DNA of 44,147 nucleotides. Source: Nitrospirota bacterium. Lineage in GTDB: Bacteria; Nitrospirota; Thermodesulfovibrionia; SZUA-242. The translations under genes and the position numbers were made by a program. This document shows, one piece after another, positions 1 to 7,624 of this stretch. Every line of letters starts with the position of its first letter. The stretch's first letter is position 1. A model generated the notes under the pieces. It searched no databases, was not told the DNA's origin, and saw only the letters and a list, made by a program, of their open reading frames with translations. The stretch is taken from positions 1 to 44,147 of the forward strand of contig QJVM01000223.1 of NCBI GenBank assembly GCA_003235715.1, given 5' to 3'.

Positions 1-1025
1 GGAATGCCTGGCTTGAGATCTTTCACCCCGTGACGGAGACCTTTATCGAAGACGGGCACACCTTTGAACTGGCCGCCCACCCCTATATGGCGGCCCTGCT
101 TGAAGGGAAGGAAGCGGGTACGGGAGGGGGTGAGAAGAGGGTCCCGGCCAGTCATATCCTTATTCGGGACCCCGAGTGTCATGCCCTGTCCGGGCCGGCG
201 CTTTCCGCTTACTCGGCGCGTTACGGGGTCCAGACCGTGCTTCTGGTTCCCCTTCACGCAAGGGGTGTGCTCAGCCATTTCATGATGTTCTGTTCGCCTG
301 AAGGATATTCGGAATTCAATGAATGGGAGATCGAACTGCTTGCCTTCTTCGGAAAAGAGGTCATGCAGGCCCTGCGGATGGAGCGTCTCGATGATATTCT
401 GCACGATCTGAAGAACCCGGCTATTGCCATAGGGGGATTCGCCCGTAGGGCCAGACGGCTGATGGAATCCCCTGATCCGAACGCGGTGCGAGACCGGGTT
501 CTTCAGGCTCTGGATATCCTTGTCGAGGAAACCGACCGCATCCAGAGTCTTTCGACCAGCGCTTCCATAGAGGGGCGGGAACGTTTCGTGGACATCGGCC
601 AGACTTTGAAACGTCGTTTCCGGCTTAATGCTGAGGCGGTTCGGGAGCGGGGTCTTGACGGAATCTCCGTGACCCTGGGGCCGGTGGATACCGGGCTCCT
701 GGCATATTGTGCTCCCTTCGAGTTGGAGCGGATTCTGGATAATTTGCTGGCCAATGCCACGGAAGCCCTTCCTGCGGAGGGCGGCGAACTCTCTGCCCGT
801 TGTTCCAAGGAGGGGGACTTTGCAGAAGTTGCCATACGCAACAGCGGGGTTCTTACGGATGAAGAAATGCAGAAGCTGTTCTCCGGCAAGGTCCGGGGAC
901 GTGGGTTTGGAATTGCCCAGCGGTTCGTGCAAACCCTTGGGGGGGAGTTGCGTGTCAGCCAGGAAGAGGCACACACGGTCGTGGTTGTGCGCGTGCCCCT
1001 CGTTTCATCCCGGAAGTCCGCATGA
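1..1025 (+). CDS. sensor histidine kinase, 5' end missing
   Basis: The reading frame is open from base 3 with no stop, so the gene begins outside the window; the GTG at 30 is probably internal. The visible protein starts in what looks like the end of a GAF-type sensory domain. It continues into a phosphoacceptor helix with the H box LHDLKNP (His codon at 402) and ends in an ATPase domain with an N box (NLLANATEAL) and a G2-like GRGFGIAQ. The usual DxGxG of the G1 box is degraded to NSGV, so ATP binding may be atypical. No membrane segment is seen, so this part is cytoplasmic. Only 25 bases separate it from the next kinase gene, which suggests co-transcription. The input signal cannot be told from the sequence. 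Confidence 0.85.
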   Translation, partial: NAWLEIFHPVTETFIEDGHTFELAAHPYMAALLEGKEAGTGGGEKRVPASHILIRDPECHALSGPALSAYSARYGVQTVLLVPLHARGVLSHFMMFCSPEGYSEFNEWEIELLAFFGKEVMQALRMERLDDILHDLKNPAIAIGGFARRARRLMESPDPNAVRDRVLQALDILVEETDRIQSLSTSASIEGRERFVDIGQTLKRRFRLNAEAVRERGLDGISVTLGPVDTGLLAYCAPFELERILDNLLANATEALPAEGGELSARCSKEGDFAEVAIRNSGVLTDEEMQKLFSGKVRGRGFGIAQRFVQTLGGELRVSQEEAHTVVVVRVPLVSSRKSA

Positions 1026-1050
1026 GGATTCGAGGACAGGGTAAGCAGAT

Positions 1051-3507
1051 ATGAGACGGATTCTCCTGATCGGTTTTGTGCTTCTGATCATTTCCGTTGT
1101 GATCACGCTCAATATTTTCTTCCAGCAGAATTACCAACGGGAAACGGCTGAGCAACTGAACCGACAGCAGGCCCTGATTGCAAAGGCGGTATCCACAAAC
1201 ATATCGGGATATCTTGAGCACCTCAAGGATGAGATGCAGGCGCTTTCCAGAACCCTTGGACGCCGGGGACTGGCCCCTGGGGGGTTACCCGAGTTCGTGG
1301 AGGACGTATTTGCCGAGGAAAGCATCGAGGAGGGGGTCACCCTTAAAGTGCTCGATGCCTCGGGCCACGTACTTTTTCCCACGGGAGGCACGGCTGCGCC
1401 CGAGGACGTCCGGATGTTCTATCTTTCGCGGGACATCAAGCCGGGTGGGGTTCGTTTCTTTGATCACACCAGCGATCATGCCATGGTGGAAATTACGAGT
1501 CCCATTCAGGACAGCGGAAACCGGTTTATCGGACTCGTTATGGTCAGTGTTCATACGGACGGAATCAATTCCCGATTCCTTGAACCGATTACGGCCGGGG
1601 ACAGGGGATACGCGTGGATGATGGATGACAAGGGCACGCTGATTTATCATCCGACGCAGCGCGATATGCTTGGAAAGAACATCTACAACGCCGATGAATC
1701 ATGTTACGGGTGCCACAAGTCTTTTCATACGGAAAAGATGATCCTGTCCACCCCGAGCGAAGTGGGTTTCAGTTCCTACGTGTCTCCCATGGGGGAGGAC
1801 AAGCTTGTGGCTTTTGCGCGGATTTCCCTGCCCGGCATCACGTGGTTTGTGTGCGTGACCATTCCCTATTCAGAGGTAACGGCCCGCATTCAGGACAGCA
1901 TGCGGCTCCATTCCTTGCTCGTACTCTTTATCTTTGCCATGACGGTGGTGGGCGCCATCATTGTGGTGATCAACAATAAGAGTCGTGTCAAGGCTGAAGA
2001 AAAGGCTCTGCACCTGGAGAAGGAACGGGTTCTGGAGAGTCGTATCGTTCAGGCGAAGAACTATTTGGAGAACATTCTTGAGAATACCCAGGCGATCATT
2101 ATGGTGGTCCGACGTAACCTGACCGTTCGCACGGTAAACACGGCCTGCGAGGGAATTTGCGGCCAGTCCACTGAAGAATTGCGGGGCCGGCCATTCCTGG
2201 AGGTCTTTCCTTTTTCAGGAGAGAACGATAAGGAAAAGTTTGTGCGCCTTCTGACCGAATGTTTGAACGGGGACGTCAAGCACATTCCGGAATATCCGCT
2301 GATCTGCGGCGGGCGCAAGACCGTGATCAATCTGATCATGAGCCCGCTCCGGATACACGGGGAAATATCGGGAGTCATCCTTTCCGGAAGTGATATCAGC
2401 GAGGAAGCCACCCTCAAGGAAAAGATACGGGAATATGCCCATGAACTGGAGGTTATCGTCAAGGAACGCACGAACCAGTTGCTTTCCGAGAAGGAAAAGC
2501 TCAATGCCCTGGTGGAGGCGATCGAAGCAGGAATTGCCATTTTCCGTTCCGACGGGACGGCCGAATGGACGAACCGGGTGCTTGATGAATGGTTGGTCCC
2601 CGAGACGTCCCACGCCCTGGAAATGGGTGACATATTTGCCGGTCGGGGTACCATGGAGAAGGTGTTCCAAACCATTCGGGAGCAGCGATTCTTTCAAGAT
2701 GTTCTCTACCGGGACTTCGGCCGCAAGGCCGGGCACTTTCAGGTTACGGTCAGTCCCTTGGCTCGCCGTTCGGGAGATGAGCAATTTCTGCTTCTGATCC
2801 AGGATGTCACGGACATCCGGAGGGCGGAGGAGCAGATGATCCAGTCCGAGAAACTGTCGGCGCTCGCGCGGCTTTCGGCTGGCGTAGCTCATGAAATCGG
2901 GAACCCTCTGACATCCATATCGTCCTATGTACAGATTCTGGAAGAGGGGGAGTACGACGAATTTACCTCGGAGGCTCTGAAGACCATCTCTCGGCAGATA
3001 AACCGGATTGCCCTTATCGTGCGCCAGATGGCCAGTTTCACCAAAATCAAAGAATCGGACGTGCGGGCCCAGGATGTATATCAGTTGATTGACCGGACTC
3101 TGCAGCTGATACGCTATGATCGCCGGATGAAGAATGTGGATATCGTTAAGAACATTCCCGAAACGATACCCAAGGTGATGGTCAACGGGGACCAGTTGGA
3201 GCAGGTCTTCATCAATATCGTCCTTAACAGCGGGGACGCCATGGCCGACGGCGGATGTCTTGAGGTCAACGTGAAGCCCGATGGTAAGTTTCTGGAGGTG
3301 GACTTCAAGGATTCCGGGCCGGGTATCCCCCCCGATCGGGTCGAAAGGATCTTTGAGCCCTTTTACACGACAAAGGAAAACGGTACGGGTCTCGGCCTGT
3401 CCGTCAGCTATTCCATCGTGAGGAGCTTCGGAGGCAGCATCGTGGTTTCCAGCAAACCCGGAGAAGGAAGTACATTTACAGTGAGGTTGCCGATCTATGA
3501 AGGATGA
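1051..3507 (+). CDS. membrane sensor histidine kinase with a heme-type CxxCH in its periplasmic sensor domain
   Basis: This 818-residue kinase has a first membrane helix at about residues 4-24, a long extracytoplasmic region to about 288 that resembles a double-Cache sensor, and a second helix at about 289-309. Two PAS-like stretches follow (about 345-450 and 495-600), with a coiled coil between them. The HisKA domain has AHEIGNPL (His614), and the ATPase domain has an N box and the G boxes DSGPGIP and GTGLGLS. The extracytoplasmic part contains CYGCH at 218-222, the covalent c-heme attachment signature, so the sensor probably carries heme and may read redox state or a gas. The ATG at 1051 has only a weak ribosome site. 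The gene overlaps the following regulator by 11 bases, so the two form a matched pair. The ligand is inferred, not shown. Confidence 0.9.
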   Translation: MRRILLIGFVLLIISVVITLNIFFQQNYQRETAEQLNRQQALIAKAVSTNISGYLEHLKDEMQALSRTLGRRGLAPGGLPEFVEDVFAEESIEEGVTLKVLDASGHVLFPTGGTAAPEDVRMFYLSRDIKPGGVRFFDHTSDHAMVEITSPIQDSGNRFIGLVMVSVHTDGINSRFLEPITAGDRGYAWMMDDKGTLIYHPTQRDMLGKNIYNADESCYGCHKSFHTEKMILSTPSEVGFSSYVSPMGEDKLVAFARISLPGITWFVCVTIPYSEVTARIQDSMRLHSLLVLFIFAMTVVGAIIVVINNKSRVKAEEKALHLEKERVLESRIVQAKNYLENILENTQAIIMVVRRNLTVRTVNTACEGICGQSTEELRGRPFLEVFPFSGENDKEKFVRLLTECLNGDVKHIPEYPLICGGRKTVINLIMSPLRIHGEISGVILSGSDISEEATLKEKIREYAHELEVIVKERTNQLLSEKEKLNALVEAIEAGIAIFRSDGTAEWTNRVLDEWLVPETSHALEMGDIFAGRGTMEKVFQTIREQRFFQDVLYRDFGRKAGHFQVTVSPLARRSGDEQFLLLIQDVTDIRRAEEQMIQSEKLSALARLSAGVAHEIGNPLTSISSYVQILEEGEYDEFTSEALKTISRQINRIALIVRQMASFTKIKESDVRAQDVYQLIDRTLQLIRYDRRMKNVDIVKNIPETIPKVMVNGDQLEQVFINIVLNSGDAMADGGCLEVNVKPDGKFLEVDFKDSGPGIPPDRVERIFEPFYTTKENGTGLGLSVSYSIVRSFGGSIVVSSKPGEGSTFTVRLPIYEG

Positions 3508-4858
3508 CAAATACCGGATTCTCGTCGTGGATGACGAGAAGGACATTTGCTCGGCTCTGGAATTCCTCTTAAAGAGGAGGGGATATCAGGTCGACGTGGC
3601 GAACGATGGGGCCACAGCCCTGGAGATGATCCGGCGCAATGCCTATGACCTGATGGTAACAGACCTCAAGATGGAAAAGATGGATGGACTGGAACTGATC
3701 CGCAGAAGCCGGGAAATCTCCGAGGACCTGATCACCGTGATGATGACCGCCTATGCCTCAGTGGAATCGGCCGTGGAAGCGATGCGTCTCGGAGCCTCGG
3801 ATTATATCGTGAAACCCTTTGTCAACGAGGATGTAACCATCACGGTTCGGCGTTTGCTGGAACACAAGCGGGTTCTGGTAGAAAACGAGGCGTTGCGGCG
3901 CCAGTTGAGTCAGGTCGTGGGGGCGAGAAATTTCATCGGGGATTCTCCTTCGCTGAGACGGATCATGGACCTTCTGGAAAAGGTGATTCCCACCAAGAGC
4001 AACATTCTGGTCCTGGGGGAAAGTGGTACCGGAAAAGGAATGATCGCCGAAGTTGTTCATTATGGGAGTCCCCGTCGGGACAAGCCCTTCATGTCCATCA
4101 ATTGTTCCGCCATACCGGAAACCCTTCTTGAGAGCGAACTGTTCGGATACCGGAAGGGCGCCTTTACCGGTGCCAGCGGGGACAAGACAGGCCTCTTGGT
4201 GATGGCCGACGAGGGAACCCTGTTTCTGGATGAGATCGGAGACATGCCCCTGGCCATTCAGGCGAAGGTCCTTAAGGTGCTTGAAACGGGGGAGGTCCTT
4301 CCACTGGGAGACACGCGGGTTCGGAAGATTGACGTCCGGGTGATCGCGGCGACGAATAAGGACATTGCCCGGCTTATTTCGGAGAAGCTGTTCAGGGAGG
4401 ATCTCTACTACAGGCTTAACGTGTTCGAGATAACCCTGCCGGCGCTTCGTGAACGTCCTGAAGACCTGAGAATCCTTGCCCATCATTTTGCAGAGCGTTT
4501 CGCTTCGGAGGCTGGAAAGAAGGGCCTGGGCATTTCCGAGGAGGCCCTGCAGGCGATGTTGGGCTATCCCTGGCCGGGAAATGTGCGGGAACTGAGGAAC
4601 GTAATCGAACGTGCCGTCGTGCTCTGTCAGGAGGACCAGATACGGGTGGAAGACCTGCCGGACAAGGTACGGGAGCACGAGGCCCTGAAAGGCCAGACCC
4701 TCAAGGATCTCCTCAATAATTTTGAGCGTCAGGTTATTCTGGACGCACTCGACGCCAGAGGGTGGAACAAGGAAAAAACGGCCTTGGCCCTGGATGTGGA
4801 TGTGGCGACCCTCTATCGAAAAATGAAGAAACTCGGGATTGGTCTCGATAAGGCCTGA
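3497..4858 (+). CDS. sigma-54-dependent response regulator (NtrC family)
   Basis: This 453-residue protein has a receiver domain (acid pair D12/D13, phosphoacceptor D56) and a central AAA+ domain with Walker A GESGTGKG. The sigma-54 contact loop is GAFTGA and Walker B is LFLDEIGDMP. A Fis-type helix-turn-helix at the C-terminus contains NKEKTALALDV. It should activate sigma-54 promoters once phosphorylated. It overlaps the heme-type kinase gene by 11 bases, so that kinase is its likely partner. It converges on the multiheme cytochrome operon, an attractive but unproven target. No clear -24/-12 promoter was found upstream of that operon by eye. Confidence 0.95.
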   Translation: MKDDKYRILVVDDEKDICSALEFLLKRRGYQVDVANDGATALEMIRRNAYDLMVTDLKMEKMDGLELIRRSREISEDLITVMMTAYASVESAVEAMRLGASDYIVKPFVNEDVTITVRRLLEHKRVLVENEALRRQLSQVVGARNFIGDSPSLRRIMDLLEKVIPTKSNILVLGESGTGKGMIAEVVHYGSPRRDKPFMSINCSAIPETLLESELFGYRKGAFTGASGDKTGLLVMADEGTLFLDEIGDMPLAIQAKVLKVLETGEVLPLGDTRVRKIDVRVIAATNKDIARLISEKLFREDLYYRLNVFEITLPALRERPEDLRILAHHFAERFASEAGKKGLGISEEALQAMLGYPWPGNVRELRNVIERAVVLCQEDQIRVEDLPDKVREHEALKGQTLKDLLNNFERQVILDALDARGWNKEKTALALDVDVATLYRKMKKLGIGLDKA

Positions 4859-4870
4859 ACCAACGACCCC

Positions 4871-4908
4871 GGTCAGGATGTCCACGCCGGTTTGGAGGGC
4901 TCCTGACC
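4871..4908. terminator. hairpin between convergent genes, possible bidirectional terminator
   Basis: GGTCAGGA (4871-4878) is perfectly complementary to TCCTGACC (4901-4908) across a 22-base loop. It lies between the sigma-54 regulator and the cytochrome gene, which converge. Neither side has a long T run, so it is not a textbook intrinsic terminator. A second, smaller hairpin (CTGAAT ctc ATTCAG, 4934-4948) covers the cytochrome stop codon. Confidence 0.4.
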
Positions 4909-4944
4909 CCTAGAGCAGGGATCGGGGCCCAACCTGAATCTCAT

Positions 4945-5787
4945 TCAGTAGACAAAGAGATCCGGACTGCGGAGGGGGTGGCACCGGTCGCAGAGACCCG
5001 GAGCCTGGTCCCTCCCGACGGACCACGTGTGCGGTTTGTGGCAGGCGGTACAACCCAACTCCACCATTTTCAGGTGCTTTCCATGGATGCCGGCCTGAAC
5101 GTGGTCTCCGTGACAGCTGCCCAGGCAGTTGGCGTCGTCCATCCTTAGAGCCTCATGCGGGTGGTGGCACTCAAAGCATTGGAGTCTGGACATGACCCCC
5201 TCTCGTGGAATGTCCTTGTGGCAGTTTGTGCAGCGTTCATAGGAGACCAGGTTGGACGACGAATCACCGAAACTGTGGCAATTCAGACAGAATTGGCCAG
5301 CCGTACCCATCCCGTGAACGAGCTTGTCCTCATGGCATTTGCGGCAGTTCTCCTGGTTGGCCCTTAAGTCATGAGCTTCAGCCCCGTGACAGCTATTGCA
5401 GTTCAGGTTCAGCATGAATACGTGGCGCGCATGCCCGTACGAGTTGCGGAGGGTCAAGGAACCCTGAGCTGTTTCCTGGGCATGGCAGTCCACGCAGGTC
5501 TTCCAGGGCCGGATCCGACCGTGTTCCTGGCTGACGCCACTGGTGTTGCCAGCCACAAAGGCCACGAGCATCCGATTCTCCTCAAGAAGGCTCATGCCAT
5601 GACAGGCCTGGCAGACCATGCCATTATGCCGACTGACGGACCAGGATTTCTGGGCTTCCTGCATGAGGTGACAAAGGGAGCAGAAATCCGGATCGCTCTG
5701 GGTATAGGTATAGTAGCGGCGTCCGACGATAACGGTCAGCGCGCAAACCAGCAAAACGAGTATAAGAAGGCTTCCCTTCCCTTTCAT
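4945..5787 (-). CDS. membrane-anchored multiheme c-type cytochrome (10 CxxCH plus one CxxxCH)
   Basis: This 280-residue protein has an uncleaved-looking N-terminal helix (about 7-22) and then a heme-rich periplasmic domain. CxxCH motifs start at Cys 36, 59, 98, 130, 148, 167, 186, 204, 246 and 266; an extra CLGSCH at 221-226 has three spacer residues. That allows up to eleven hemes, a very dense packing. The N-terminal part resembles the NapC/NrfH quinol-dehydrogenase style, in which a membrane anchor is followed closely by the first heme; the rest resembles paired-CxxCH domains. It is probably an electron carrier between the membrane and periplasmic partners. It lies 74 bases behind a small two-helix membrane protein on the same strand. 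Substrate and terminal acceptor are unknown. Confidence 0.92.
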   Translation of the reverse strand: MKGKGSLLILVLLVCALTVIVGRRYYTYTQSDPDFCSLCHLMQEAQKSWSVSRHNGMVCQACHGMSLLEENRMLVAFVAGNTSGVSQEHGRIRPWKTCVDCHAQETAQGSLTLRNSYGHARHVFMLNLNCNSCHGAEAHDLRANQENCRKCHEDKLVHGMGTAGQFCLNCHSFGDSSSNLVSYERCTNCHKDIPREGVMSRLQCFECHHPHEALRMDDANCLGSCHGDHVQAGIHGKHLKMVELGCTACHKPHTWSVGRDQAPGLCDRCHPLRSPDLFVY

Positions 5788-5861
5788 GAGGGTCGATCCT
5801 TTTTCCTGTTTCCGAACGGAGGTCCGGATCTGGCCGCCCCGCCTATAGACGGGAGTTCCGG

Positions 5862-6167
5862 TCAGTCATCCTTGTCCATGAAGGAGAAAAATCTGTAGAT
5901 CACCATAGCGCATACCGCACCCAATAAGGCTCCAATACCTCCCAGAATACCAAGAATAAAAATAAAGGCGACATAGACAACAGGACTGTGGGGCGTTAAG
6001 GTGGAGGAGAAGATGTGGTTGAAATCACGGGCAATGGCATCTCTCCATGTTCCGTTCAAGGCGTCCGCGTAGAGAAGATCCATGAGCAGGGAGACGGTAA
6101 CGCTTGCCGCTGCGCCAACGATGGCTCCTGCAAGGACAAACCGTTTGACTCGATAAGCACTGGACAT
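5862..6167 (-). CDS. small two-helix membrane protein upstream of the cytochrome
   Basis: This 101-residue protein has two hydrophobic helices, about residues 9-31 and 64-92; the second is glycine-rich (ILGGIGALLGAV). The short polar stretch between them probably faces the periplasm. It has no heme motif and no family that I recognise. It starts at an ATG and is followed 74 bases later by the multiheme cytochrome on the same strand, so it may be an assembly partner or membrane subunit of that cytochrome. That role is inferred only from position. Confidence 0.7.
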   Translation of the reverse strand: MSSAYRVKRFVLAGAIVGAAASVTVSLLMDLLYADALNGTWRDAIARDFNHIFSSTLTPHSPVVYVAFIFILGILGGIGALLGAVCAMVIYRFFSFMDKDD

Positions 6168-6439
6168 TTAACGCATCACGGAGCGCAGAGTTGAAAAACA
6201 CTTCTGTCGTTCAAGGGTTCCTGTCGGTTTGGGCCACCGATTGACGCTCTGAGCGTATCTGCCGCTCTCAGCGAAGAACCGAAAGCATCCCCCAGGAGGG
6301 CTTTCGGCTACGTATCTTATCAGAAACACAGGCTTTGTACCTCCAATTTTGCCCAGAAAAAGCGGCCTCCGCAGCTGGCGGGTGAAGTCTCCTGCCCCCC
6401 CCGAAACGCAAGATTCCCCCCCGTTAAGGCGGGGCTGCC
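6168..6439 (-). other. structured untranslated region ahead of the cytochrome operon
   Basis: No gene is seen in these 272 bases between the tsaD stop and the small membrane protein. Three inverted repeats are present. CCGAAAGC (6289-6296) pairs perfectly with GCTTTCGG across 13 bases. A near-palindromic pair, CGCTCTGAGCG and CGCTCTCAGCG, lies around 6245-6272. TCGGT (6224-6228) pairs with ACCGA (6236-6240). On the minus strand, upstream of the first hairpin, are GGGCAAA, ACAAAGCC and GTAGCC, in the same order as conserved blocks of cyclic-dinucleotide (GEMM) riboswitches. The hairpin that should separate the first two blocks is missing. It may be a leader or attenuator controlling read-through from tsaD. 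Confidence 0.45.
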
Positions 6440-7441
6440 TCAGCCGGTGGAACCAAGCGGCAGGAATGCACTCGCCTTCAGCGAAAGACCGTCTACGACA
6501 CCGGCCTCAAGGCGGTGGAAGGCGGCCGCGGCAATCATGCCCGCATTATCGGTACAAAGGGAAGGGGATGGCAGGTAGAGCTGCATTCCACGGGCCGCGG
6601 TTTCATCCATCATCCGCCTTCGGAGTTCGGAATTCGCCGAGACCCCTCCGGATAGCACTACGCGGGTAACGTTTCTTGCGGTGGCAAGGCGCAGAGTCTT
6701 CTCCACCAGAACCTCCACCACGCTCCGCTGGAATGCGGCGGCAGTATCCTGGACCGGGAAATTAGGGTTGTTGCGATGATGGTAGAGCACCGCCGTCTTA
6801 AGGCCGCTGAAGCTGAATTCGCTTCTACCGTGAAGCAGGGGCTTGGGAAAACGAATGGAGTCAGGATTTCCCTGGTGTGCCAATCGGTCAATGACGGGAC
6901 CTCCAGGAAAACCAATCTCAAGTAATTTGGCCACCTTGTCATAGGCCTCTCCCGCGGCATCGTCCAGAGTTCGGGAGACCTCTTCATAATGCCCGCAAGC
7001 CGTAACGTGGTACACGCTTGTATGGCCCCCGGAAACCACCAGGGCAAGAAACGGAAATGACGGGGGGGTAGGTTCCAGAAAGTTGGCGTATATGTGTCCT
7101 TCGAGATGATTAACGCCGATTAGGGGCTTCCGGATGCCAAAGGACAGGGCCTTTGCGAAGGATACCCCGACAAGCAGCGAACCAATCAGCCCGGGGCCTT
7201 TGCAGACGGCCACGGCATCCACGTCGCCGGCGCTAATGCCCGCCGTCTGGAGCGCCTCAGCCACCACCGGCCAGATCATTTCGATGTGTCGGCGGGAAGC
7301 AAGTTCAGGGACGACCCCCAGGTATTTCTTATGGATATGCTCCTGACCCGACACGATGTTGGACAGGATCTTAAACGTGTCATCGACTACGGCAGCCGAT
7401 GTGTCGTCACACGAGGTGTCGATTCCGAGGATTCTCTTCAC
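6440..7441 (-). CDS. tsaD: tRNA N6-threonylcarbamoyladenosine synthase catalytic subunit TsaD
   Basis: TsaD transfers the threonylcarbamoyl group from threonylcarbamoyl-AMP to A37 of ANN-decoding tRNAs, acting with TsaB and TsaE in the cytoplasm. The chosen GTG at 7441 gives 333 residues, the usual family length, beginning MKRILGIDTSCDDTS. It has a GAGAGG ribosome site about 10 bases upstream. The frame stays open further upstream, but that extension has no family similarity. Family marks include metal ligands H112 and H116 (NHLEGHIYA), the ATPase-fold motif VVSGGHTSVY, and the C-terminal GVSANSELR and TDNAGMIA. It diverges from the sigma-54 regulator at 7625. It stands alone here, and tsaB/tsaE are not in the window. 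Confidence 0.97.
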   Translation of the reverse strand: MKRILGIDTSCDDTSAAVVDDTFKILSNIVSGQEHIHKKYLGVVPELASRRHIEMIWPVVAEALQTAGISAGDVDAVAVCKGPGLIGSLLVGVSFAKALSFGIRKPLIGVNHLEGHIYANFLEPTPPSFPFLALVVSGGHTSVYHVTACGHYEEVSRTLDDAAGEAYDKVAKLLEIGFPGGPVIDRLAHQGNPDSIRFPKPLLHGRSEFSFSGLKTAVLYHHRNNPNFPVQDTAAAFQRSVVEVLVEKTLRLATARNVTRVVLSGGVSANSELRRRMMDETAARGMQLYLPSPSLCTDNAGMIAAAAFHRLEAGVVDGLSLKASAFLPLGSTG

Positions 7442-7522
7442 GGGGACCGGGCCTCTCTTTCGCAGCAGCGGTACCGCGAAAAACCGGGGAAAAGGCGAGG
7501 CAAGTGGCTGACATTTTAGCCC

Positions 7523-7550
7523 ACCATAGGAGGAATTAACCTGCTGACAA
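7523..7550 (-). promoter_or_regulatory. possible sigma-70 promoter for tsaD
   Basis: On the minus strand TTGTCA (7550-7545) and TATGGT (7528-7523) are separated by 16 bases. These match the -35 and -10 consensus at 5/6 and 4/6. The start of transcription would leave a leader of about 75 bases before the GTG of tsaD. A TAAAAT at 7518-7513 is an alternative -10 element. Confidence 0.35.
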
Positions 7551-7554
7551 TGTA

Positions 7555-7583
7555 TTGACAGTGTGTCGTTGTTGTGCCATACT
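7555..7583 (+). promoter_or_regulatory. sigma-70 promoter for the orphan sigma-54 regulator
   Basis: A perfect -35 box TTGACA (7555-7560) is followed after exactly 17 bases by CATACT (7578-7583), a 4/6 match to the -10 consensus. Transcription should start near 7590, giving a leader of about 35 bases before the ATG at 7625. The -35 box abuts the proposed -35 of the divergent tsaD promoter, with TGACA repeated 11 bases apart (7545 and 7556). Confidence 0.65.
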
Positions 7584-7624
7584 GTGCGTAATTTGACGCT
7601 TTTGTTGTGTTCGGGGGGAATGAC

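Noticed and set aside
2215-3546. 443-residue minus-strand frame over the histidine kinase
   Set aside because: Antisense of conserved HisKA and ATPase coding sequence, with no recognisable protein pattern.
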